From Rhodanobacter denitrificans (GTDB lineage Bacteria; Pseudomonadota; Gammaproteobacteria; Xanthomonadales; Rhodanobacteraceae), in the NCBI RefSeq assembly GCF_003335105.1, contig NZ_QFWQ01000004.1, positions 116,448-180,447 of the forward strand: a DNA stretch of 64,000 nucleotides, in the 5' to 3' direction. A model generated the notes under the pieces. That model was not told the origin of the DNA and made no database searches. It worked only from the letters and a program-made list of their open reading frames with translations. How positions within the stretch are numbered: position 1 is the first letter of the stretch; each line of letters opens with the position of its first letter. The translations under genes and the position numbers were made by a program. Positions 46,785 to 56,003 of this stretch are shown in pieces.

Positions 46785-48980
46785 TCAGTCGGCGACCTTC
46801 GCCGGCTCTCGGGTTTCCGGCGTGGCCGCCGGGGTGATCGTCAGTACCGGGGTGGGTAGCGGCCGCGCGGCGCGTTCGCGCTTCTTGCGGCGCTCCACCA
46901 GCGGTGGGCATTTCTGGTCGTTGGCGTAGGTGACCTGGCAGTCCAGGCAGTAGTGGCATTCGTTGAAGTTGATCTGGCCGATCGCGTTGATCGCCTTCAC
47001 TTCGCACTCGTTCGCGCAGATCTGGCACGGACGGCCGCATTCCTTGCGCCGGCGCAGCCACTCGAACAGGTGCCAGCGGCCGGACACCGCCAGCCCGGCA
47101 CCCAGCGGGCAGACGTAGCGGCAGTAGAACTTGTTGTTGAACGCCGACACCGCCACCAGCGTCAGCGCGTAGAGCACGTAGCTCCAGGAGCGGGCGAAGT
47201 GCAGCGTGATCGCTGTCTTGAACGGCTCGATCTCGGCGTAGTGCTCGGCCATGTTGAGCGACTGCAGCGACATCCCGAACAGCACCAGCAGCACGATGTA
47301 CTTGATCGCCCACAGCCGTTCGTGCAGGTACTGCGGCACCTCGAACTGCGGCACCTGCAGCCGGCGCGCCAGCTTGTTCACCAGCACCTGCAGCGCGCCG
47401 AACGGGCACAGCCAGCCGCAGTAGATGCCGCGTCCGAGCAGCAGCAGGGTGGCGGCCACGAATACCCACAGGATGAACACCAGCGGGTCCATCAGGAAGG
47501 TGGACCAGTGGAAGCCGTGCAGCACCGCCTGGATGAAGGTGAGGATGTTCACCACCGACAGCTGCGCCAGCCCGTACCAGCCGATGAACACCAGCGTGTA
47601 GATGAGGAAGCCCACGCGCAGGCGTTCGAGCAGGTGCGGCCGCGTCACGATCCAGTCCTGGAACATCAGGATCAGCGTGAGCACCGACAGCCCCGCCACC
47701 AGCAACGCGATGTCGAGCCGGCGCCCGTGCCACACCTTCTGCCACAGCGGCGCGTCGGCCGGCAGCGCGTCGGTATCGGCTTCGGCCGCTGCTTCCGGGC
47801 GCGTGGTGTAAGCCGCCGGCATGCGGTAGTCGCGGGTGAAGGTGTGGTAGATGCTTTGCAGCGGGCCGACCTGGCGGTTCACCAGAAGCTGCAGTGTCCA
47901 CGGCCGGGTCGCGTCGAAGCCGCTGACGCCGTGGCGCACGATGAAGATCGCCTGCTCGGCGAAGGCCGGCTTGCCGCGCAGCGGGGTATCGTTCAACTGC
48001 ACCAGGTCGGTATCCTTGAACAGCACCAGCTTGCCGTCCTGCAGCAGGTGCACGCGGTCGAAGATGCCGCCACGCACGTAGCCCACGCCCTTGAACGAGT
48101 AGATGCCGTTGGCCATCACGGCGATGGCCGAGTCGCCGGGCTTGAGCTGCTTCATCAGGTCGGCGTGGGCCACTTCACCGAGCAGGTTGCGACCCACCGT
48201 GGGCGGGGTGACGTCGGCGAAGTACAGGTCGATGAAGGTGTCCGCGCCGTGGCCGGGCGCCGGCGCGGTGGGGTCATCGACCAGGCCGCTTTCCGGCTGG
48301 CCCTTGAAGGCGTCGGTGATCTCCTGCCGCGCCAGCCGCAGGTGGCCGATCGCGCCGTTGCCGGTCAGTGCCTGCCAGTCGGCCGGCACGAAGTAGTCGG
48401 CGCGGACCTGCGCGGCGGCCGCGCCGGTGTCGACCGCGCCGGCGATCAGCTTGCGCGAGGCGGCCACCTTCAGCGCCGAGTTCATGATCGTCTCGTTGGC
48501 CACCATCGAGGTCACCGTGGCGCTGCTGATCGCGTCGATGCGCACGCTGCCGCTGCTGCCGCCGCCAACCACGATCTGGTCGTCCACGCGATGGCCGATG
48601 TAGCGCGCCACGAAGTCGTACAGCTTCTGCACCGGAATGCCGACCAGCAGGATCGGCTCGTGCTGCTCCAGCACGCGGACGTCGCGGATGGTGCCGTCGG
48701 CGCCGATCGACACCAGCATGTTGATCGGCGCGCCGGAGTAGGCCGGCACCGGCGCCACCATCACCGTCTCGAACACGTAACCGATCACCTTGTCGCCGTG
48801 GTACACGGCCGCGGCGGGCGGGGTGCCCTCGACGTCGCCGAAGCGCTCGGCTTCGGGGAACACCTGGTGCAGCTGCGGGAAACGGGTATCGATGCCGGCC
48901 AGCGCCGCGGAGGCGGGCAGCAGCAACAGCAGCGCGAGCAGCAGCCTGGCGATGAGGGAGCGGGAGCGTGCGTCGCGCAT
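46785..48980 (-). CDS. nosR: NosR, membrane flavo-iron-sulfur protein of N2O reduction
   Basis: A 731-residue polytopic protein that passes quinol-derived electrons toward NosZ and is needed for its expression or activity. The periplasmic FMN-binding domain carries the flavinylation site in [10 protein letters not shown]; the FMN on Thr is added by ApbE/NosX. After the membrane helices come two CxxxCP motifs ([18 protein letters not shown]) and two ferredoxin-like clusters ([21 protein letters not shown]). The start at 48980 shares one base with the end of nosX. Confidence 0.95.
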   Translation of the reverse strand: MRDARSRSLIARLLLALLLLLPASAALAGIDTRFPQLHQVFPEAERFGDVEGTPPAAAVYHGDKVIGYVFETVMVAPVPAYSGAPINMLVSIGADGTIRDVRVLEQHEPILLVGIPVQKLYDFVARYIGHRVDDQIVVGGGSSGSVRIDAISSATVTSMVANETIMNSALKVAASRKLIAGAVDTGAAAAQVRADYFVPADWQALTGNGAIGHLRLARQEITDAFKGQPESGLVDDPTAPAPGHGADTFIDLYFADVTPPTVGRNLLGEVAHADLMKQLKPGDSAIAVMANGIYSFKGVGYVRGGIFDRVHLLQDGKLVLFKDTDLVQLNDTPLRGKPAFAEQAIFIVRHGVSGFDATRPWTLQLLVNRQVGPLQSIYHTFTRDYRMPAAYTTRPEAAAEADTDALPADAPLWQKVWHGRRLDIALLVAGLSVLTLILMFQDWIVTRPHLLERLRVGFLIYTLVFIGWYGLAQLSVVNILTFIQAVLHGFHWSTFLMDPLVFILWVFVAATLLLLGRGIYCGWLCPFGALQVLVNKLARRLQVPQFEVPQYLHERLWAIKYIVLLVLFGMSLQSLNMAEHYAEIEPFKTAITLHFARSWSYVLYALTLVAVSAFNNKFYCRYVCPLGAGLAVSGRWHLFEWLRRRKECGRPCQICANECEVKAINAIGQINFNECHYCLDCQVTYANDQKCPPLVERRKKRERAARPLPTPVLTITPAATPETREPAKVAD

Positions 48981-50047
48981 CAGGCCAGCTCCGCCGTGCC
49001 GGCGATCAGCGGCAGTTCGCGCGAGCGCCAGCGTTGCTCGCCGGTGCGCGAGAACGCCAGCCACTGGTGGTCCTGCGCGTCCATCAACGACGACAGCCGC
49101 GGCAGCTCCAGCGAAAACGCCGCCGTGCTCATGCCGTCGGCCAGCACCGAACGCTGCGCCATCACGGTGACGCTCGAATAGCTTTGCGGCGACCAGCCGG
49201 TGCGCGGGTTGACGATGTGGAACAGGCGCCGGTCGGCGGAGAAGAACACGCGGTAGTTGCCGGAAGTGGACAGCGCCGCGTTGCGCAGCTGCAGCACCGC
49301 CGCCACCTGGCTCACGTCGCGCGGGTCGACGATGCCGACGTTCCAGTGCCGCTCGGGGTCGTTGCCGCAGATCGCGTGGATGTCGCCGCCGGCGTCGATC
49401 AGGGCGTACTCGATGCCGGCGCCGCGCAGCGCGGCGATGCCCTGGTCGACCACGTGGCCCTTGGCGATGCCGTCCAGCGTCACCGCCATGCCCGGACGCG
49501 ACAGCCGCGCGCCGCGCGCATCCAGCGCAAGGTCGCGGTAGCCGACCAGCGCATCGCGCTGTTCGGCCACGCGCTGCTCGTGCGCGTCGGTGCGGCTCGC
49601 GCCGCGCAGCGTTTCGAAATAGCGCAGCACCGGCAGTACGGTTGGATCGAACGCGCCGTCGGTCAGCCGCGAGAGCGACACCGCCTGGCGCAGCACGGCG
49701 TCCAGCTGCGCGGGCACCTGCGCCAGCAGGCCGTCGCGGTTCAGCCGCGCCAGCGGGCTGGCCGGGTCGAAGCGGGTCAGCTGCGCGGCGGTCGCCGCCA
49801 TGCGCGCGAACGCCGCCTCGATCGCCACGCCGGCCGCCTGCACGTCGTCGGCCAGGCAGGTTACCGAAACGGAGGTCTGCATCAGCGTGCGCTCGCGGCG
49901 CACCTGCCACAGGTTCTGCTTGCGCTTGAGCACCGCCCAGCCGCCGCCGGCCAGCAGGCCGCCGGCGATGGCGAGCTGGCCGGCCTGCCGCAGCAGTCGC
50001 CGGCGCTCGGGCGAGCGCGGCTCGGTGGGTTCGATGGAGCGGTGCAT
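48980..50047 (-). CDS. nosX: FAD:protein FMN transferase (ApbE family, NosX)
   Basis: A 355-residue ApbE-type enzyme that attaches FMN covalently to a threonine of NosR. The N-terminus has a Tat-like RRRLLRQ plus a hydrophobic stretch. The catalytic domain shows LTRFDPASPLARLN, the LDGIAKGHVVD segment, IDAGGDIHA and HIVNPRTGWSP, all typical of ApbE. It sits directly before nosR, where its substrate is made, which supports the nosX label over a general ApbE. Confidence 0.92.
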   Translation of the reverse strand: MHRSIEPTEPRSPERRRLLRQAGQLAIAGGLLAGGGWAVLKRKQNLWQVRRERTLMQTSVSVTCLADDVQAAGVAIEAAFARMAATAAQLTRFDPASPLARLNRDGLLAQVPAQLDAVLRQAVSLSRLTDGAFDPTVLPVLRYFETLRGASRTDAHEQRVAEQRDALVGYRDLALDARGARLSRPGMAVTLDGIAKGHVVDQGIAALRGAGIEYALIDAGGDIHAICGNDPERHWNVGIVDPRDVSQVAAVLQLRNAALSTSGNYRVFFSADRRLFHIVNPRTGWSPQSYSSVTVMAQRSVLADGMSTAAFSLELPRLSSLMDAQDHQWLAFSRTGEQRWRSRELPLIAGTAELA

Positions 50048-50098
50048 GGGAGGACCTCCCGGTGTGCGTCTTGGTGCGAAGGCGAAAGGTGTGGGACG

Positions 50099-51178
50099 TC
50101 AGGCCGCGCTGGCTTCGACCCGTGGCGGCGGTTGCGCCACGACGCCGGTGCCTTTGGCATCGCGCACGCCCAGCCGCCGCTGCAGCGCCGGGCTGGTGGT
50201 CGTGTACTGCAGGTTCACCTTGTCGCCGGGGTGCAGGTGCGCATGCGCGGCGAAGGCGCACAGCGCCGTCTCGTGGAAGCCCGAAAGGATCAGCTTCTTC
50301 TTGCCCGGGTAGGTGTTGATGTCGCCCACCGCGAACACGCCGGGCACCGAGGTCTGCAACGTCGATGGATCGACCACCAGCTGCTGGCGTTCCAGGGCCA
50401 GTCCCCAGTCGGCGATCGGCCCCAGCGCCGGATGCAGGCCCCAGAACACCAGCAGCTGCGACGCCTCGATGCGCTGGACCATGCCGCTGCGCGTGCGCAC
50501 GCGCACCTGCGCCAGTGCGCCAGCGGCCGTCTCCAGCCCGACGATGTCGCCTTCGCAGAACTGCATGCGGCCCTCGTCGCACAGCGCCTGCATGCGCGCC
50601 ACGCTGGCCGGTGCCGCGCGGAAGCTGGACGAGCGATGCACCAGCACCAGGCTGCGTACCCGCTCGACCAGGGCCAGTGCCCAATCCAGCGCCGCGTCAC
50701 CGCCGCCGGCGATCACGATGTCCTGGTCGTCGAACAGCGCCGGCTGCGTCACCTTGTAGTGCAGCGTGCGGCCCACCAGCGGTGCGGCTTCCGGCACGTC
50801 CAGCGTGCGCGGTGCGAACGCGCCCAGGCCACCGGCGATGATCACCGCGCCGGCGTCGAACGCCAGACCGCCGCTGGTGCGCAGGCTGAAGCGGCCGTTC
50901 GCCATGCGCTGCAGGGAAGTGACCGTGTGGCCCAGGTGGAACTGCGGCGCGAACGGGCGGATCTGCTGCTGCAGGCGCTCGATCAGCTCGCGCCCGCTGC
51001 ATACCGGCAGCGCCGGGATGTCGTAGATCGGCTTGTCGGGGTACAGCTCCATGCATTGCCCGCCGGCATGCGGCACGGAGTCGATCACGTGCGCGTCCAG
51101 CCCCAACAGGCCCAGCTCGAAAACCTGGAACAGGCCGACCGGGCCCGCCCCGATGATGACGGTGTCGCAGCTGATCAT
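50099..51178 (-). CDS. Ferredoxin-NADP+ reductase type flavoprotein (thioredoxin-reductase-like)
   Basis: A 359-residue two-dinucleotide-domain flavoprotein: FAD loop VIIGAGPVGLFQ, GGQCMELYPDKPIYDIP, NAD(P) loop IAGGGDAALDW and the closing FAVGDINTYPGK. The redox-active CxxC of thioredoxin reductases is missing, which places it with the TrxR-like ferredoxin/flavodoxin-NADP reductases. It is the first gene of the leftward nos transcript, so it may feed electrons to NosR iron-sulfur centres. That is inference. An ATG 33 bases upstream is a possible alternative start. Confidence 0.85.
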   Translation of the reverse strand: MISCDTVIIGAGPVGLFQVFELGLLGLDAHVIDSVPHAGGQCMELYPDKPIYDIPALPVCSGRELIERLQQQIRPFAPQFHLGHTVTSLQRMANGRFSLRTSGGLAFDAGAVIIAGGLGAFAPRTLDVPEAAPLVGRTLHYKVTQPALFDDQDIVIAGGGDAALDWALALVERVRSLVLVHRSSSFRAAPASVARMQALCDEGRMQFCEGDIVGLETAAGALAQVRVRTRSGMVQRIEASQLLVFWGLHPALGPIADWGLALERQQLVVDPSTLQTSVPGVFAVGDINTYPGKKKLILSGFHETALCAFAAHAHLHPGDKVNLQYTTTSPALQRRLGVRDAKGTGVVAQPPPRVEASAA

Positions 51179-51234
51179 GGGTGAATCCGCCGTTGGGACG
51201 GTGCGGATCATGCGCGTGCGCGAAGGCGGTGCTT

Positions 51235-51248
51235 TTGACTTCGGTCAG
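51235..51248 (-). promoter_or_regulatory. Weak FNR/DNR-like site upstream of the nos operon
   Basis: TTGAC-TTCG-GTCAG is a near palindrome on the FNR/DNR pattern (TTGAT-N4-ATCAA), about 63 bases before the first nos gene. Both half-sites deviate from consensus. The position would suit activation if transcription starts near 51200. Confidence 0.35.
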
Positions 51249-51370
51249 ACATGCCCGCGAAGTTCCTGCGGTCGAATGCCGCACGAGCAGCCGGGCGCGG
51301 GAGCAGCATGCCGCGCGCTGACGCCCGGCAGTCGGCAACCGCCCGGCTGCGCCGCGTCCAACGCGGGCGT

Positions 51371-53062
51371 TCAGAGCTTGCTGTGCTCCACCTGGCGTTC
51401 GCGGTGCATCAGCGCCCACTCCGCGTGTTCGGTCAGCGCCGCGTCGCCGAGCGAATACAGGATCTCGCGCTGCTCGGCGGGATCGCGCGTGCGATCCAGT
51501 GCCTCCCGCGCGCCGCGGAAGATGCGTTGCATGAACCGGTACTGCCGGATCAGTTCCTTGTCGGCCTTGCGATAGGCATAGGCCTCGCGCACGGCGGCGA
51601 TGATCGACAGCACGGCCATGGCCATCACCAGCGTCGCCTTGGTGCTTCCCGGAAGCCTGAGGGCGAACACGGCAAGGAACACGCTGATGGCGATGCCGCC
51701 CCACAGGCTGATCGACCCGATCGTTTCGGTGACATGGTGCAGGCCGGCTCGCTCGGCGGTCTTGCGCTCGAAATAGTGCAGTTGTCCCGACTTCCCGGAT
51801 TCGCCGACCCATTCGGCGATGACGCCGGCGAGTGCCGCCGGTTCGGGTTCGCTCCGCCCGGTGGACGAGGACAGGCTGGCGCTGCGCATGACGTTGCGGA
51901 TCCAGCCCAGTTCGATGTTCTGCTTCTGCAGGAAATTTTCGTGCGCGAACTCGTGGTCGACCGAGGCGGTGATGCCCGCGCGTCGCCAGTACGACTGGAT
52001 CCGCAGGCCCTCGGCCAGCGCCCGGTAGTCCAGGTATTTCCGGTGCCAGTCGCGGCGCCGGGCGAGTACGGCCACCAGTCCGCCGCTGGCGAACAGCAGC
52101 AGGAACAGGTAGATCAGATAGTCCTGCGCCGAAAGGTGCGCGTAGAACGCGAAGGCGATGCCCATCAGCGCCGCCAGCGTGTAGGTCATCCGCATCGCCA
52201 GCAACACCCGCTTCTGGAAGTGGATGGCCAGCCAGTCGGCGGCGGCGAACAGGTGGTCGAAGGTCGCCGTGTCCTCCGATGTGGAATGGTGCTGTGCGTC
52301 CGCTGAGGCCTCGATGTCGGCGGCATACTTCCCGCAATCAGCATTGAACTCGGCCATGTGCGCGAACATCGGGCGAAACGCCGGCGGCAGGGTGGCGTCA
52401 GCGGTGGAGCTGTCGCTGGTGCGCCAGAATGCCTGCAAAGGCGCCAAGCCGGCGGCGGCCTCGCCGTCGGCGTGGTCGCGGGAACAGACGATGTGATAGA
52501 GCAATTGCTCATCGCCGCCCGTGAGCACATGGCACGCCGTTCGACGCCGTTCGACCAGGCCCGGTATCGCGCCGCCGAGGTGGTATCGCACGATTTGCGC
52601 GGTGCCGCCGAGCCGCCTCGAATCCTTGCCGTCCCAGATCGCCAGCAGGATGTGGCAATGACTGGCGATGTAGACCCCGGCCTTCGCGTACTGGCGATCG
52701 CGCGCCACGCCGTGCGACCCAATGGTGAGCCGCGACTGTCCCGCCATCGGCGGCAATTGCAGTACGTCCGCCTCCCGGCACAGCGCGTCGAAGCGGGCGC
52801 GTACGGCCGGGTCGGCAAAGTCATCGACGTACAGGTCCATCGGCATGGGCAGCGGCGCGACCAGGCGGGCGCCCGCGGCGAGCGCCTCCTGCGCGACCAG
52901 CTGGTCGCCGCCCTCGGCCAGCGCCGACAGCACGAGCAGCGGCAGCCCGGGGAAATCGTGTTTGAGTTGCGCAAAAAAATCCCGCACGCGCTGGCGGATC
53001 GGGTCGATCTCGCGTGCGGGGATGTTGCGGTGGCTGGTGACGCCGACAACCAGGGGAGTCAT
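51371..53062 (-). CDS. SLOG-like domain protein with four transmembrane segments
   Basis: A 563-residue protein I cannot assign to a named family. Residues 1-185 look like a SLOG/Rossmann-type nucleotide-binding domain: VVGVTSHRN at the start, LSALAEGGDQLVAQEAL, ILLAIWDG and GGTAQIVRY. Two transmembrane pairs follow (about 290-310 and 314-335; 450-468 and 474-493), each with a charged helical extension, recalling SLATT/2TM effectors. SLOG plus membrane effectors are predicted parts of nucleotide-activated defence systems. An ATG at 53062 is preferred; a GTG at 53104 is possible. Last gene of the TIR operon. Confidence 0.72.
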   Translation of the reverse strand: MTPLVVGVTSHRNIPAREIDPIRQRVRDFFAQLKHDFPGLPLLVLSALAEGGDQLVAQEALAAGARLVAPLPMPMDLYVDDFADPAVRARFDALCREADVLQLPPMAGQSRLTIGSHGVARDRQYAKAGVYIASHCHILLAIWDGKDSRRLGGTAQIVRYHLGGAIPGLVERRRTACHVLTGGDEQLLYHIVCSRDHADGEAAAGLAPLQAFWRTSDSSTADATLPPAFRPMFAHMAEFNADCGKYAADIEASADAQHHSTSEDTATFDHLFAAADWLAIHFQKRVLLAMRMTYTLAALMGIAFAFYAHLSAQDYLIYLFLLLFASGGLVAVLARRRDWHRKYLDYRALAEGLRIQSYWRRAGITASVDHEFAHENFLQKQNIELGWIRNVMRSASLSSSTGRSEPEPAALAGVIAEWVGESGKSGQLHYFERKTAERAGLHHVTETIGSISLWGGIAISVFLAVFALRLPGSTKATLVMAMAVLSIIAAVREAYAYRKADKELIRQYRFMQRIFRGAREALDRTRDPAEQREILYSLGDAALTEHAEWALMHRERQVEHSKL

Positions 53063-53131
53063 GGCGATTCCGATGCTTGACTTGTTGGCTTGGGTTGTCG
53101 GCACGCGTGTGCCGGATGGAGCAGGATACCT

Positions 53132-53536
53132 CTAGGTATTCTTGATTGTCGGGTTTGTTGTGGTTGCTGTGAGTGGTGTCCAGTTCGACTGGTAGACCAC
53201 GCCGCCGATGGTGGCACTCAGCTGGTAGTACCAGGTTCCCTGGGTGCTGGCGCTGTTGTTGAGGTCAGTCATGGTCATCTGGTTGCCGTTAGCACTCAGC
53301 GTTGGGGTGCCGAAGATACCGGCGGGTGGCGTTGTTGTCCCGACCCAGGCGAAGCCTGGCTTGCTATCGCTTTGCGTATTGAATGACGAATTCGAGGCCG
53401 CGTCGCCGGTCAGCTGCCAGGTGATGGTTTGCGAGTTTGGGTTCTGGCTGACGTGGTTCGCATCGTTGCTCTGATTGATGTCGAGGTACTGGGGGTTCTC
53501 TTTTGTGTAGAGGGTGACCGTGAGAAGGTTTGGCAT
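53132..53536 (-). CDS. Small beta-rich protein of unknown function
   Basis: A 134-residue protein with no signal peptide, no membrane helix and no cysteine. It is rich in Thr, Asn, Ser and Gln, with alternating strands (ITWQLTG, GTWYYQLSATIGGVVYQSNW) that suggest a single immunoglobulin-like beta-sandwich. Base composition is visibly less GC-rich than its neighbours, and the codons used are less biased, hinting at separate acquisition. It lies between the TIR and SLOG genes in the same direction, with gaps of 81 and 69 bases. Confidence 0.6.
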   Translation of the reverse strand: MPNLLTVTLYTKENPQYLDINQSNDANHVSQNPNSQTITWQLTGDAASNSSFNTQSDSKPGFAWVGTTTPPAGIFGTPTLSANGNQMTMTDLNNSASTQGTWYYQLSATIGGVVYQSNWTPLTATTTNPTIKNT

Positions 53537-53617
53537 GATGGATTCCTTTGGCTGTGGGATTTGAATCGCTACCGTGCTTGCCGGTGTTGCCGTTTCCCCT
53601 GTTCGTTGCGCCTGGTG

Positions 53618-55831
53618 CTACTCGCGGGCATGCGTGTCGGCTGCCGCCAGCAGCTTCTGCCGGAATACCGTGTTGACCGGATAGTCGATCCGCTCGCGCC
53701 GCAATACGGCCAACAGCGCCGCATCGCGGTAGCCGCTGTTCCATAGTTGACGGATCAGCGGCTGCGCCTCGGCCTTCCTGTCGAGCGCCAGTAGCGCATC
53801 GACCTGCAGGGCCAGCAGGCGTGGGTCGTCATGGCCGCTTTTCACCGCCTGCATCGTGTTCAGGGCCTCGTTGCGCAGTTGTTGCGGGAGCTGCGCCTCG
53901 TCGGATACCGCGGCGAGCAGCAACTTCGCGCTCGCCGTCGCCAGCAGGGTGGCGCGGTCGTCGGGCTGCCTGGCGAGCAGCGGGGCGAGGATGGCCAGCG
54001 CCGCCTGCGCCTGCCTGCACGCCGCGTCGGTCTGGCCGGACACCTGCGATTGTGCAGCTTGCTCAAGCTGTGCCTCGGCGAACTCGCGCTGCCAGCCGAT
54101 GTTCGCCGGATCCTGTTTCGTCAAGGCAGGCAAAATCGACAACGACTGCGCATTCAGCGCCTGGGCTGCGGACAGGTCGCCGCTCAGGCGCCGCAACCGA
54201 CTCGACTGCGAGGCATACAGCGCCAGATGCTCCTGGAAGCCGGTGTTGTTCGGATCAACCTTGGTCAATTGCATGGCGATGTCGACGGCCTGCTGCATGT
54301 CACGCATGCCCGCTTCGATGTCGCCAGTGAGAGCCCGCGTGCGTCCCAGGATGGCGCGCACCGTAAGCACGTTGTCGCGCTGGTCGTTGTTGTGCGGATC
54401 GCGTGCGGAAAGTGCGGTCTCGATCGTGTCGTCGGCGGTGTATTCGGCGACCGCTGTGGCCAGATCGCCGCGCATCAGCGCCAGCTTGCCGAGGTTGTTG
54501 TGCGCACCGCCCAGTTGCGACGCCCAGTCGGTGTTGTCGGGTTTGGCCGCAACCAGTTTCCGGGACAATGCCAGCGTGCTGCGGTAGGGGACGACAGCCT
54601 CGTCCAGCCTGCCATGGGCTTCCAGCACATGGCCAATGTCGTTGTCGACCATGGCCAGTTCGTACTGCAATGTGAGGTCGTTCGTGGCGTGCTGCTCGGC
54701 ACGCTGCAGTACCGTCCGTGCCGATTCGAAACCCTGTTGTGCCGCGTCGAGTTGCCCCTGGTTCCAGTAGGTCATGCCTATGAAGGCCAGTATCCGCGCA
54801 TAGGCGAGTTGCCGCGCCGTATCTGCTGGTTCCGACTGCGCCAGTGTCGCCGCGAGCCTCGCGGCTGCCTGATACGACGCCATCGCCGCCGGCAGATGGC
54901 CCTGGTCCAGTCGCACGCTGCCGATCTTTTCCAAGGCCTTGGCACGCTGCGCCAGCGTTTCGTCATTGACGTCCGTGGTCGGCAGCGACTGGAAATAGCC
55001 CATCGCGCGATCGTCGACCGCTTCCATGATGTCCAGGCGCGCCACCTGCGCCAGCTTGTCGTTGAGGTCGCCCAGCATGAAATCGACCAGGCCTTCGGCC
55101 TGCTTCTGCCGGCGTTCGGCGGTGTGGCTGGCGAGCACGGCGGCGTGGCGCGCAATCAGCGCGGCGATCGCCAGGGTAGTCGTGACCGCCATGACGGCCA
55201 GCGCCAGGGTGGCGAGTGCCGCCATGCGTCGGTAACGCCGCTTCAGCTCGCGCCGTTTCAGCGCATCGAGGTCGAGATCGAGCAGGCCGGCGATCAGCTT
55301 CAGCTTGGCGTTGGTCTTGCCGTCCTTGCCGGCGCGCGCGTCGGCGGCGATCGGCTCGGTGCGTTCGCGGCTCAGTGCAGCGTCGGCACCGAGTCGATAG
55401 CGCAGCGCCGGCGCGAAGCACTCGTCGGTTTCGCGCCCGGGCAGCTCGCTCGCGCCGGGCTCGCCATCGACGATCAGGCAGAAGATGCGCTCACTGCGGC
55501 CGAGCCGCTTGAACGCCAGCACCTCCTCGTTGACCCAGTGCGAGGTGGCCGAGCGCGGCGAGCAGATCACAATCAGATTCGCCGATTGCGCCAGCGCCTC
55601 GTTGACCTTGCGGCCGAGGTCGGTGGCGCTGGCCAGCTCGTCGCGGTCGCGGAAGATCGGTGCGAGGCGCCTGGGGATCGCGCCGGCGGTGGTGGTCTGG
55701 CCGACCAGCTGCTTCGGGATCGCATAGGTTTCCAGCGCCTTGTGCAGCCAGCCGGCCCAGGTCTTGTCCTGGTGGCTGTAGCTGATGAAGGCGCGGTACC
55801 GGCAAGCCGGCATCACGGAGGCCTGCGTCAT
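53618..55831 (-). CDS. TIR domain protein with transmembrane helix and TPR repeats
   Basis: A 737-residue protein. The TIR domain is residues 12-145: YRAFISYSHQD at box 1, RDRDELASAT, then SPRSATSHWVNEEV. In the last segment Glu103 aligns with the catalytic glutamate of NAD-cleaving TIR domains. A basic juxtamembrane stretch and one transmembrane helix (about 203-227) follow, then a long helical region of TPR-like repeats to the C-terminus. A sensor (TPR) joined to an NADase or signalling domain (TIR) is the likely logic. The ATG at 55831 was chosen; the longer frame upstream is low-complexity and runs over the regulatory palindrome. Confidence 0.83.
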   Translation of the reverse strand: MTQASVMPACRYRAFISYSHQDKTWAGWLHKALETYAIPKQLVGQTTTAGAIPRRLAPIFRDRDELASATDLGRKVNEALAQSANLIVICSPRSATSHWVNEEVLAFKRLGRSERIFCLIVDGEPGASELPGRETDECFAPALRYRLGADAALSRERTEPIAADARAGKDGKTNAKLKLIAGLLDLDLDALKRRELKRRYRRMAALATLALAVMAVTTTLAIAALIARHAAVLASHTAERRQKQAEGLVDFMLGDLNDKLAQVARLDIMEAVDDRAMGYFQSLPTTDVNDETLAQRAKALEKIGSVRLDQGHLPAAMASYQAAARLAATLAQSEPADTARQLAYARILAFIGMTYWNQGQLDAAQQGFESARTVLQRAEQHATNDLTLQYELAMVDNDIGHVLEAHGRLDEAVVPYRSTLALSRKLVAAKPDNTDWASQLGGAHNNLGKLALMRGDLATAVAEYTADDTIETALSARDPHNNDQRDNVLTVRAILGRTRALTGDIEAGMRDMQQAVDIAMQLTKVDPNNTGFQEHLALYASQSSRLRRLSGDLSAAQALNAQSLSILPALTKQDPANIGWQREFAEAQLEQAAQSQVSGQTDAACRQAQAALAILAPLLARQPDDRATLLATASAKLLLAAVSDEAQLPQQLRNEALNTMQAVKSGHDDPRLLALQVDALLALDRKAEAQPLIRQLWNSGYRDAALLAVLRRERIDYPVNTVFRQKLLAAADTHARE

Positions 55832-55963
55832 GACGCACCGCACTCCCGCATGGAGTTGCGCATTCCCTCGCCGGAAGTCCCCACTCACTCGGCCGCAGCT
55901 CGCACGCGAGCCAGCCGCAGCGCCTCGGCGGACGCCGCGACCGGAGGACGCTAACATCTAGAA

Positions 55964-55979
55964 TGTGATGAAAATCACA
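55964..55979. promoter_or_regulatory. Perfect CRP/Clp-type site upstream of the TIR operon
   Basis: TGTGATGAAAATCACA matches the CRP half-sites TGTGA-N6-TCACA exactly, and the symmetry extends to AATGTGAT...ATCACATT. It lies 133 bases before the TIR start and just after the penicillin acylase stop on the same strand. In Xanthomonadales the CRP homologue is Clp, which responds to c-di-GMP in Xanthomonas. It could alternatively act as a weak hairpin. Confidence 0.65.
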
Positions 55980-56003
55980 TTTTTCATGCTGCGCAGCGGC
56001 AAA

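Noticed and set aside
46785-50684. A single 1299-codon reading frame spanning nosR and upstream sequence, suggestive of a fusion
   Set aside because: NosR motifs begin only after the ATG at 48980. The upstream part is out of frame with the real nosX gene and is low-complexity Arg/Ala/Gly.
53831-55954. A 707-codon rightward open frame opposite the TIR gene
   Set aside because: Arg/Gln-rich shadow without any domain, while the leftward frame shows a clear TIR domain, membrane helix and TPR repeats.
55962-55990. The TGTGA palindrome as a simple terminator of the penicillin acylase gene
   Set aside because: Read leftward, no T-run follows the stem, and the exact CRP half-sites make a protein-binding site the better reading. 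A weak terminator role is not fully excluded.
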